From NCBI GenBank assembly GCA_036785705.1, contig JAWUZG010000982.1, positions 74,501-138,500 of the forward strand: a stretch of DNA of 64,000 nucleotides. The letters are read 5' to 3'. Both the position numbers and the translations under genes were made by a program. Source of the stretch: Acanthornis magna (taxonomy: Eukaryota; Chordata; Aves; Passeriformes; Acanthizidae). This document shows, piece after piece, positions 29,466 to 43,644 of this stretch; positions within the stretch are counted from its first letter, which is position 1; every line of letters starts with the position of its first letter. Below the pieces are notes generated by a model. The model saw only the letters and a program-made list of their open reading frames with translations, made no database searches and was not told the DNA's origin.

Positions 29466-29899
29466 GGGAAGAGGCGGAGCTTAAGGAATGCCCGCCCACA
29501 AAAGGGGGCAGGACGGCAACGCGCCGCCAATAGGAGCAGCTGCGGGGCGCACGGCGGCCAATAAGGGAGGGCGGCGCGCGGGGAGATAGAGGGGGGCTTG
29601 AAGATCTTGCGGTGGCCGCGGCGAGCGCCTGCGCGGAAAACGCGGAAAAACGGCGGGCGGGGGAGGAGGGCAGGGAGCCGGGGGCGGTGTCCCTATGATG
29701 GATTCGGGGGTACACGCCGAAGGGCGAGGGGCGCGGAGGGGGAAGGGTGGGCGGCTGGAAGGCGGAGCAGGCGGGGTGAGCGCGCCCTGCGCGGAGGCCT
29801 CCCCGCGCGCGCGGGGGTTGCCGGCAGTTGGAGTCCGTGCGGGGGTGGCGCGTGCGCAGTGCGAGAGCTTTTCCCCCCACACACCCCCTGCGGTTCCGG

Positions 29900-34978
<5,079 letters not shown>

Positions 34979-34985
34979 GGCCGCG

Positions 34986-35005
34986 TTCAGCACCGGGACA
35001 GCGCC
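34986..35005 (+). promoter_or_regulatory. RE1/NRSE-like site at the ACTL6B start
   Basis: TTCAGCACC + G + GGACAGCGCC: both half-sites of the REST/NRSF element are perfect, but the spacer is one base instead of two. It lies 8 bases upstream of the ACTL6B ATG. A lost base in the GGG run would explain the spacing. REST repression of BAF53B outside neurons is known in mammals. Confidence 0.75.
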
Positions 35006-35907
35006 GGCCGGGGGGGGCGGGGCCTCGCCCGCGGCCAATCAGCGCCCGCCGTGCGGCGCGCGCGCCCATTGGCTGCGGCTGCAATGGCGGCGCTTAAAGG
35101 AGCCGCGGCCCTTTGTTAAAAGAGAGGGGGCGTGGCTTATGAAGGGGGCGTGTTCTGAGAGGCATTGCCCCTCCCCTTTGTGGGCGTGTCCTGGTGTGGC
35201 AAGCCCCGCCTGTTGCAGGTGGAGGGGCGTGGCCTGTTGGGAGGGGCGTGGCTCCCATTACGCCCCTCCCACACGATTCCCCCCCTCCCCCGTCCCTATT
35301 GCGGGGTGGGAGGGGAGAAATTGGGGGTTTTGTTGAATAAAACAGCAAAATTCGGTGCGGATTCGGGGGGCTGGGGTCGTGCGGGAGGAGAGAGGGGCGG
35401 GGTCCCCCCTTAAATGGCGTAAAAAACCCCAAATCTCCCAAAAACGCTCCCCCCGTGAGGGGCGTGGTTTGTTTTGGGCGGTGCTGAAAGGGGCGTGGTC
35501 TGAGGGGCGTGGCCTCGAGGAAGGCGTGGCCTCGGAGCGGAAGCGGCGGCGGCGCGGGACGCGCGAGGTGCGGGCGGGGGGGGGGCGGGATTTGGGGAGG
35601 TCCCGGGGGTCTTTGGGGGGGATCGGGGGTCTGGGGGGTTTGTGGGGTATCCTGGGAGGACCCAGGTGGCTCTTGGGAGTCCCGTGGGGACTCCCCGGGG
35701 GGATCACGGGGGGCCCACGGGGGGTCGCGGTTGTTTGGGGTGGGGTCTGTGGGTGGGCACAGGGTCGGGGGGGGTCCCTGGGCGGGGGGAGGGGCTCTAG
35801 AGTGAGTTGGGAGGGTTTGGACTGCGGGAGGTTCTGGGGGTCCCGGGGGGTCTCGGGGGGCTCTGGGATCCATCCCTGACCCCCCTCCCCATTTCTCCCC
35901 CCCCAGA
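35006..35907. promoter_or_regulatory. ACTL6B-POP7 divergent promoter region with GGGCGTGGC array
   Basis: Divergent genes. 35120-35260 and 35455-35530 carry tandem GGGGCGTGGC words (Sp/KLF-type). A probable POP7 5' UTR exon ends near 35565 (GCGCGAG followed by GTGCGG). The acceptor CCCCCCAG lies at 35906, two bases before the POP7 ATG. No other gene is seen. Confidence 0.5.
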
Positions 35908-36405
35908 ATGTCCTCGGGCCGCGCCGCAGCTCCGTCCCCTCCCCCGGGGGGGCTCCCCGGGCCCCCCCCCCGCCGCCGCCGCCGGGGCCCGGCCCCGCGC
36001 CCCCCCCCGGGTCCCCCCGCCGGGCCCGGCACCAATGACGTGTTCGTGACGTCACGCTCGGATTTCCGGGCGCAGCTGCGGCGCTGCCAGCGGCTCCTGG
36101 CCCCGGGGGGGGGTCCCGGCGGCGGCGGCCCCGCGCCCCCCGGGGAGCTGCGGCTGCACGGGCTGGGCCTGGCCGTGCCCCGCACCATCAACCTGGCGCT
36201 GCAGCTGCAGGCGGGGGCCGGGGGGGCCCTGCGGCTCCACGCCAGCACCTCCTCCGTGCCCCTCAGACCCCCCCGCGGCTCCCGCAGGGCCCCCGCGCGG
36301 GGCGACGGCGACGGCGACGAGGAAGGGGAGGGGGAGGACGGGGACCCCCCCCGGCACAACTCGGCCATTCACATCCGGCTCTGCAGGGAGGCGCCCTGCG
36401 CCTGA
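35908..36405 (+). CDS. POP7: RNase P/MRP subunit POP7 (RPP20)
   Basis: Alba-family subunit of RNase P and RNase MRP that pairs with RPP25 in pre-tRNA and pre-rRNA processing. A single coding exon of 165 residues, as in mammals. Alba-fold blocks: NDVFVTSRSDFRAQLRRCQR, LHGLGLAVPRTINLALQLQA and the terminal NSAIHIRLCR. The N-terminal 45 residues are Pro/Arg-rich, and an acidic insert (DGDGDEEGEGEDGD) precedes the last strand; neither is seen in the human protein as I recall it. It sits directly upstream of EPO, as in mammals. Confidence 0.93.
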   Translation: MSSGRAAAPSPPPGGLPGPPPRRRRRGPAPRPPPGPPAGPGTNDVFVTSRSDFRAQLRRCQRLLAPGGGPGGGGPAPPGELRLHGLGLAVPRTINLALQLQAGAGGALRLHASTSSVPLRPPRGSRRAPARGDGDGDEEGEGEDGDPPRHNSAIHIRLCREAPCA

Positions 36406-36970
36406 GGGGGGCCCGAGGGGTCCCTGGGGGGGTCCCCAAAGTCCTGGGGGGCTCCCCGAGGGCCTTGAGGCCACCCCCAAAGTCTGGGGCATTCCTCGAA
36501 ATGCGGGGGGGCTCCCTCAGGTGCTGGGGGGGCTCCCCAGGTGTCCTGGGCTCGGTCACCTTCGTGGGGACACCCCAAACGCCCCCCCCGGGAGTCCCCC
36601 GGGTCCCTCACGGCTGCAGAAAGTCTTGGGGACATCCCGGGGACACCAAACCCCCCTGGGGCCACCCGTGGGTCGAGACCGCCTTGAACCGAGGCCACCA
36701 CGAGCCATCAAGGACTTGAGGACACTGAGATGCCACCAAGGATTCGAGGCCACCATGAGTCACCGATGGCCTTGGGGACACTGTGACCTGGAGCCACTGA
36801 CGTTTTGGGGACACGGGCGATGCCACCGATGGCTCAAGGCCACCGAGCTGCCACCAGTGGCTCAAGACTGACGTGATCTGGGGCCACCCCTGAGCCCCTC
36901 GATGTCACCCTGAGTCCGCCCCCACAGCGGCCTTGGGGACTTTGGGGGGGACACGGGGATGTGACACCAA

Positions 36971-36976
36971 AATAAA
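36971..36976 (+). terminator. POP7 poly(A) signal AATAAA
   Basis: Canonical hexamer 566 bases after the stop. The 3' UTR (36406-36970) holds loose CACCGATGGC/CCTTGGGGACA repeats. Confidence 0.8.
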
Positions 36977-37499
36977 GTCAGTGGCAGCAGCAGCAGCACC
37001 TCCGGGGATTTTGGGGGGATTTGGGGAGATTTAGGGGTGTTGGGCTGGGGCTTCCTCTGCGTCATTGGTGACATTTGGGGCAGGAAACCCCCAGGTGACA
37101 ATGGGGGACCCAGGGAACGGGAAGGGGGGGGGCCAGGGAGAGGGTCCAGGTGACAACAGTGGGGCCGGGGAGGGGCAGTAGGTGACAAGAAGGGCCCTCA
37201 GGGGGGAAACGTGGGGACTTGGGTGACAAGGCGGGGGGGCAGGTGACACTGGGGACACTTGGACATCCACGGGGGGCTGCAGGGTGGGAAAATGAGGGGG
37301 ACATAGGTGACAAAGGAGCACCCCGCTGGCCAGAGGGACACGCAGGTGACAAGAGGGGACTCCAGGTGACCCGGGGAACTCCCAGGCGTGCAGCCCCTGT
37401 TCCGGGGGAGTCCCGGCGGTGTGGGGGAGTCCCTGTCGGGGGGACACCCCGGTGCCACGGGGGACTCCCAGGTGACGCGGGGGGACCCGGCGGCGTCGG

Positions 37500-39040
37500 T
37501 GACGTCCCTGTCGCCGTCCCCCCGCCCCCGGGTGCCCTTTGGCCCCGCTGGCGCCGGACCCGCGGCCGGGCTGTGCGGAGCCGCACGTACGGCCTGGCAG
37601 GGGGCCCGTGTCACCTCCCGGATCCCCCGTGTCACCTCCCCTGTCACCTGGGTCCCCCGGCTCCCTTCCCGCGTCCCCCGTGTCCGCCGTGTCGTCTCCA
37701 TCCCCTCCCGTGTCCCCCGCATCCCCGTGTCACCTCCTGTGTCACCTGTGTCCCCCTGTCCCCTCCCGTCTCCCCGCGTCCCCTGTGTCCCCCGTGTCCC
37801 CTCCCCTCGGCGTGTCCCCCCTCTCTCCCCCCGTGTCCCTCCCCGCCGCGGGGGTCCCCGGGGCCGCCCCCGGGGCCGCGGTGGCGCTGGGGACGGGGAC
37901 AGTGACGGCGACAGTGACGCTGCCCCATTGTTCGGCCGCTTCCGCCGGCCCGAGGGATCCCGGGATCCCCCGGCCTGGCGCGTCCCCTTGTCACCGCGTG
38001 TGTGTCACCGCGCGCGTGTCACCGCGGTCCCACGGCCCTGCGGGGGTGTCCCCGTGTCCCTGTGCCATCCCGGCGGCCGTGTCCCCTCACCCGCGGCCAC
38101 ATGTCCCCGTGTCTCTGTCCCCACGTTCCCGTCCCGATGTCGCCGTCCCCGCGGTGCATCTCCACACTCACTTTGTCGTTCCCGTGTCCCCTCGTCCCCG
38201 TGTCCCCAGCGTGACGTCCCCGTCCCCCCGCCACTGTCCCCATCCCACACCTCCATGGCCAGGACATTGTCCCCGTGTCCCCCCCATCCCCAGCTCTGTC
38301 CCCCAATCCCTGTCCCCGTGTCCCCCCAACTCCACGTCCCCCTGTCCCCACTTCTGTCCCCCCACCCTCATCCCCGATCCCCCATCTCCATGGTCCCCCA
38401 GGTCTTTGTCCCTGTGTCCCCACCTTGTCCCCTCCTTTCCCCCCATGTCCCCCACGTGTCCCTCCATTCCCACACCTCCGTGCCCAGGTCCCCGTCCCCG
38501 TGTCCCTCCCCTTTTCCCACTCCGTGTCCCCCCCGTGTCCCCCCAAACCTCCATGCCCAGGTCCCCATCCCCATGTCCCCTCTGTGTCATGCCCGTGTCC
38601 CCATCTTTCCCTATCCACGTGTCCCCCCACATGTCCTCCCCTTCCCCCATCCGTGTCCCCTCTGTGTCCCTCCATTCCCACGTCTCCATGCCCAGGTCCC
38701 CATCTCCGTGTCACCCCCGGGTCTTCCCCAGTGTCCCCCCAACGTGTGTCCCCCTTTTCCCCCTCCGTGTCACCCCACTCCCAAACCCCATTCCCCCCCT
38801 CCGTGTCCCCCCCGTGTCCCCCCAAATCTCCATGCCTAGGTCCCCATCCCAATGTCCCCTCCGTGTCACCCCAGTCCCAAACCTCATTCCCCTTCCTCCC
38901 CCGTGTCCCCCCCGTGTCCCCCCCGTGTCCCCCCCGTGTCCCCCCCGTGTCCCCCCATTCCCACCCCTCCGTGCCCAGATCTCCATCCCCGTGTCCCCCC
39001 CGTGTCCTTCCCCCCGTGTCCCCCCCGTGTCCCCCCCGCC
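37500..39040 (+). repeat. GTCCCC minisatellite between POP7 and EPO
   Basis: About 1.5 kb of diverged units like GTCCCCGTGTCCCCC and CCATGCCCAGGTCCCCATCCC. It creates long open frames on both strands with no family resemblance. 36977-37500 is GC-rich with GGTGACA words. No gene is seen. Confidence 0.85.
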
Positions 39041-39291
39041 TGGCCGGCGCCGTGGCCGGGGCCGGGGGTGGCCCGTGGCCAGGGGCCGACGTGCGGCGGC
39101 CGGCGCGGCCTTTTCCTCGACGGTCTGGGGGGGGCGAGGGGGGAGCGGATGGAAAACCCCCCCCCAAGGGCCCTTCCGGCCCCGCGGCCCCTCGGATCAA
39201 ACATTAACCGGGGCCGGGGCCGGGGGACGCGGGACGGGGACGGCCACAGCCCCGGGGCCACCAGGGACCCCCGTGCCATGAGCAGCCGGCG
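39041..39291 (+). promoter_or_regulatory. EPO proximal promoter candidate
   Basis: A CpG-rich non-repetitive block resumes where the minisatellite stops. It holds CCGACGTGCGG, with the HIF core ACGTG at 39089-39093, about 200 bases upstream of the EPO ATG. No clear TATA box is seen. An out-of-frame ATG lies at 39278. Confidence 0.5.
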
Positions 39292-41847
39292 ATGGGGGCG
39301 GCGGGTGAGTGGGGGGGTCCCGGGGGGGTCGCACAGGTGGCGGGGGTGGGGGGACAGCGGACATCCCGGGAGGGGGGGGTGGGAGTGACCCAGGTGTGCG
39401 GGAGGGATCCAGGTGTGCGGGGGAGGGGGGAACACCCACGTGTGCGGCGGGACCGCGCGGGAGGGGTCGCAGGTAACCGGGGGGGACCCGCGTGTCCCCG
39501 GGGGGCTGCGGGGCTCGGGTGGGCTCGGCAGTCCCAGAGTCCCCACGTGTGTCCGGTGCGCTCAGGTGTCCGGCAGGGACACAGGTGGGGAGGGGGTCCC
39601 GCGAGGGCGGGGGGTCCCAAAGGATTCCGGGGTCGCGGGGGGCTCTGGAGGCCACCGGGTGGGCGGGGGGACGCCGAGACCCCGGGGACATTCTCGGGGG
39701 CGGGGCCGCTCGGGTATCGGGGGGGTCCCGGGGGTCTTGAGCCCCCCATCCCCGCGGGGAGGGGTCTCCCCAGAGGTCGCGGTGTCCCCGGTGGGACACG
39801 GCAGTCCCTGACCCCCCCGCCCCCCTCAGGGCTGTGCGCGCTGCTGCTGCTGCTGTTGGGGGTCCCGGGGCGCCCCCAGCCCCCCCCTGAGGGCCCCCCC
39901 TCGCTCTGCGACCCCCGAGTGATCGAACGCTTCATCCTGGAGGCCCGCGACGCCGAGCGGGGGGTGGTGAGAGGGGCTCGGGGACATCGGGGGGGCTCGG
40001 GGACATCGGGGGGGGGCTCGGGGACATCGGGGGGCTCGGGGACATCGGGGGGGGCGTGATGCAGAGTGGGGGCTGGGGCTGGGGGCGGGACCCCCGGAGG
40101 GACTTGGGGACATCGGGAGGGGCTCGGGGACATGGAGGGGGCCACCCTGGGGGTGGTGGGGACATCAGAGAGGGGTTGGGGACACAGGTGGGGGCACAGG
40201 GACACTCGGGGGGTCTCGGGGACCCGCGGGGGTCGTGGCGGGGGTGTCACTGTCACTGTCCCCCCCAGGCCGGCTGTGGCCCCCACTGTGACCTCCCCGA
40301 GCCTGTCGCCGTCCCCGACCCTGGCGTCAACTTCAACCTCTGGCGGAGCCTGGACGTGAGTGGGAATGGGGCGAATTCCCGGGAAATCGGGAAAAGTGGG
40401 GCGGAACTCAGGGAAATGGGGAAAAATGGGGGGAAATACCGGGAAATGGGGTGAAATACAGGGAAATGGGGACAAATGGGGGGAAACGGAGCAGAGTTGG
40501 GGGAAATGGGGGAAACGGGGAATACTTGGGAAAAATGAAGCGGACCGGGGAGAAATTGGGAATAATGGGGCGAAACGTGGGGAAATGAGGCAAAATGGGG
40601 AGAAACATGCCGGAGGAACGTGGAGATACGGGAGAGAAATGGGGCAAAACAGGGAGAAATAGGGAAAAGCAGGGAGAAAGACAGAAAATCGGGGAAATAG
40701 GAAAAACGTGGAGAGAAATAACGAGGAGCCGGGCAAAACGGGGAGAAACCGGGAGAAATTGGGCAAACGGGGCTGAAACTGGGGGGAAATGGGTGGAAAT
40801 GTGGAGGGATGGAGGGAAATGGGATGGAAAGTGGGGAAAACCGGGAAAAAACGGGAAAAACCCCGGGAGAAGGAGGGGACCTGGGCGGGACGGGGATCCC
40901 GGGGGGGGTTGGCGATGCCGGGGTGACCCTGGGGGTGACCCCTGTGTCCCCCCGCTGTCCCCAGGCGGGGTCCCGCGCGCGGGAGGTGGCCGGGGGACAG
41001 GCGGCCCTGGTGGCCGCGGTGCTGCGGGCGCGGGAGCTGCTGCGGGACCCCCGAGTGCGCCCGACCCTCGACCGAGCCTACGGAGCGGCGCGGAGCCTGG
41101 CGCGGCTGCTGCGGGGGCTGCCCGCGCCGGTACGGGGGGTCTGGGGGGATTGGGGGGGGTCCTGGGGGGGTTTGGGGGACCTTTGAGGGGATTTCGGGGG
41201 GTCCTGGGGGGTCTGGGGTCTGTTCCGGCTGCTGCGGGGGCTGCCCGCGCCGGTACGGGGAGTCTGGGGGGATTGGGGGGGTCCTGGGGGGGTCCTGGGG
41301 GGATTTGGGGGGATTTGGGGGGGTTCTGGGGGGGTTTGGGGGAGCTTTGGGGGGATTTCGGGGGGTCCTGGGGGGTCTGGGGTGTGTTCCGGCTGCTGCG
41401 GGGGCTGCCCGCGCCGGTACGGGGGGTCTGGGGGGATTGGGGGGGTCCTGGGGGGGTCCTGGGGGGGTTTGGGGTCAGGAGCGGCAGTTGGGGGGTCCCC
41501 GAGCTGGAACGGGGAGGTCGTGGGGGCGTTTCGGGGGGTCCTAGGGGGAAATGGGAGGAAATGGGGGGGTCTGGGGGGTCTGGGACAGTCATGGGGAGCT
41601 CTGGGGGTCCTTGGGGTGTTTCTGGAGGGTCCGGGGGGTCTCTGCTGTGCTCCGGGCTGGGCTTGGGGGTCCCTGGCGGTTTTGGGGTGCCCCCCTGACC
41701 CCTCCCCTCCTCTCCCCCCAGGGCCCGCCCCCGCCCTCGCCCCCCGCCCCGGTGCGGGTCCGGACCCTCCCCCGGCTCCTGGGGGTCCTGAGCCGCTTCC
41801 TGCGCGGGAAGGTTCGGCTCTTCCTGAGCGACACCTGCCCGCGGTGA
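39292..41847 (+). CDS. EPO: Erythropoietin
   Basis: Secreted four-helix cytokine that drives red-cell production through EPOR. Exons: 39292-39304 (13 nt), 39830-39966, 40269-40355 (87 nt), 40965-41129 and 41722-41847; 528 nt, 175 residues, all in frame. Intron phases and the sizes of exons 1 and 3 match mammalian EPO. Signal peptide: LCALLLLLLGVPGRP. Helix A: LCDPRVIERFILEARDAE, with both receptor-contact Arg (human R10, R14) kept. Then GCGPHC, VPDPGVNFNLW, helix C RSLARLLRGL (human R103 position kept) and helix D LSRFLRGKVRLFLSDTC. Cys 31, 53, 57 and 173 match human C7, C29, C33 and C161. It has no N-x-S/T sequon, against three in human. POP7 upstream gives mammalian synteny. Identity rests on these blocks and the gene structure. 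Confidence 0.92.
40360..40880 (+). repeat. Polypurine GGGAAAT(GGGG) tract in EPO intron 3
   Basis: About 500 bases of nearly pure purine built of diverged GGGGAAATGGGG/GGGAAAAAC units. It resembles the tract in PCOLCE intron 3. Intron 2 (39970-40050) also holds GGGGCTCGGGGACATCGGG repeats. Confidence 0.8.
41090..41480 (+). repeat. Tandem copies of the EPO exon 4 end with donor site
   Basis: CGGCTGCTGCGGGGGCTGCC plus CGCGCCGGTACGGGG occurs at 41102 (real exon end), at about 41226 and at about 41391, each followed by GTCTGGGGGGATTGGGGG. Unit length is about 125 and 165 bases. Each copy keeps the last nine codons of exon 4 and an identical GTACGG donor. Confidence 0.92.
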
Positions 41848-42470
41848 CCGAGCTGTCAATCACCGCTGACAGCTGTCAATCACCGCTGACAGCTGTCAAT
41901 CACTGCCGAGAGCGGACACTCTTAGTCAATCATCATCGCAGCTGTCAATCAACGCAGAGAGCTGCCAATCTCTGCCGGCAGCTGCCAATCATTATGGATA
42001 ACTGTCAATCAGCACCAGCAGCTGTCAGTCATCACAGAGAGCTGTCAGTTATCAGCAGCAGCTGTCAATCATCACCGGCAGCTGCCAATCATCAACAGCT
42101 GCCAATCATGGCAGACAGCCCTCGATCATCAGCACTGACATCACCAACAGCTGCTGTCAATCAACAACACTGACAGCTGTCAATCATCAGAACTGAGAAC
42201 TGTCAATCAACAACACCAACAGCTATCAATCGACAGCAATGTTCAGCTAAAATGACAGCTGTCAATCAGGATCAGCATCAAGAGCGCCGACAGCTGTCAA
42301 TCAACAGCAGTGACAGCTGCCAGTCATCAGCATCAAGAGCACCGACAGCACCCCCCCCCCTCCCCCCGGCACGTTGGACGTGCCGGCAGGTGATTGACAG
42401 CTGTCAATCATCTCCCTCCCGCCTGAGCACCCTGAGCTGCCCAGGCCCCACGGGTGATTGATTGACAGCT
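41848..42470 (+). repeat. CTGTCAATCA array downstream of EPO
   Basis: Perfect CTGTCAATCA (reverse TGATTGACAG, the PBX-MEIS/PREP composite site) starts at 41853, 41873, 41893, 41942, 42002, 42062, 42154, 42177, 42200, 42259, 42294 and 42401. It is inverted at 42391 and 42459. Diverged GCTGCCAATCA copies fill the gaps. It begins right after the EPO stop, so part may be 3' UTR. No AATAAA is seen. Confidence 0.9.
42366..42386. promoter_or_regulatory. Palindromic double HIF core 3' of EPO
   Basis: CCGGCACGT-TGG-ACGTGCCGG is a perfect 9-bp inverted repeat with one ACGTG hypoxia-response core on each strand, 519 bases past the EPO stop. Mammalian EPO is controlled by a 3' hypoxia enhancer with an ACGTG core. 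Equivalence is inferred. Confidence 0.6.
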
Positions 42471-43644
42471 GTCACTCAGGGGAGACAGCGCCCCCGACCC
42501 CCCCCATGTAACTTAATGCAAACAAGAGAATATTTATGAGAGCGCCCGAGGGCTCCTTCGCCCGGGACCCCCAAACCCCCTGGGACCCCCAAACCTTGGG
42601 ACCCCCAAAACCCCTGGGACCCCAAACCCTCTGGGCCCTCCAAACCCCAAATTCTCCAACCCGGGACCCCCAAGCCCTCTGGGACCCCAAACCGTCTGGG
42701 ACCCCAAACCCGGGCCCCCCAAACTCTGAGACTCCCAAATTCCGGGACCCCCAAACCCCAAATCCCCCTAATCCTCGGGACCCCCAAACCCCCTGAGACT
42801 CCCAGATTCCGGGACCCCTCCCAAGCCCCGGGACCCCTCTCAGGACCCCTAAACCCCTGGAGCCGCCCCCGGACCCCCCGGGACCCCCCAGGTCAGTGTC
42901 CCGGCTCGGCCAATGGGCGCCGGGACCTGGCGGCGCCGGGGCGGGGCCCTGGAGGCCACGCCCACCCACGAGAGCACGCCCCATTTGGCCACGCCCACTC
43001 ATCGATAAGCCACGCCCATCTCCCCACCCTGACCACGCCCCTCAATCGAGTCCCCGCCCCTTTTTCGCACCTGGTGGGCGGGGCCAGAGCAGGTCCGGCG
43101 GCCGCGGGTGAGCGGGGCCGGGGGCGGGGGGGGGGAGGCATTTTGGGGTGGTTTTTGGGGATTTCGAGGGTTCGGTGCTGTCCGAGGGGGTTGGGGAGGT
43201 TGGGGGGGGTCACTGTGGGGGGGCTCGGGGGGGTTTTGGGGTCGGGGGGACGCAGGGATTGGGTGGGTGAGGGGCAAAGTCCGGCCGGGGGCAAAGTCTG
43301 TCCTTTGGGGGGGGGGGCGAACTGCAGCCTCTGGAGACCCCCCGGAACCCACCCGAAAAATCCCAAAACACTCCAGGGACCCCTCTGAGACCCCCCAGAA
43401 CCCACCCGAAAAATCCCAAAACACTCCAGGGACCCCTCTGAGACCCTCTGAGACCCCCAGAACCCGCCCGAAAAATCCCAAAACACTCCAGGGACCCCCC
43501 CCGAGCTCCCCCGCAGCCTCTGGGGACATCCCCGGGAGACCCCCAGACCCTCCCAGATTCCCCCAAATCACCCCGGCAGCCTCCTGAGACCCTCGGGGTC
43601 ACGCCCACCGCTCCCAGGTGCCCCCCCCAGGCCCCCCCCCCGCC
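42471..43644. other. EPO-TFR2 intergenic region
   Basis: 42540-42810 is a minisatellite of GGGACCCCCAAACCC units. 42950-43090 is CpG-rich with CCACGCCC words and looks like the TFR2 promoter. 43330-43510 has three 52-59 base units (CCCGAAAAATCCCAAAACAC, CTCCAGGGACCCC). Open frames on the - strand here show no family resemblance. Confidence 0.5.

Noticed and set aside
37500..39280. Long open frames on both strands (up to 580 codons) between POP7 and EPO
   Set aside because: They are Ser/Pro/Val or Gly/Asp strings made by a GTCCCC minisatellite that lacks stops; no domain, no splice logic and no family resemblance.
39278..39304. ATG at 39278 as the EPO start
   Set aside because: It gives the wrong phase for exon 2; the ATG at 39292 yields the family-typical 13-nt exon and a signal peptide.
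42893..43571. - strand frame of about 190 codons between EPO and TFR2
   Set aside because: Built on a 52-59 base repeat (FGIFRVGSGG units) with no known domain; the region reads better as the TFR2 promoter.
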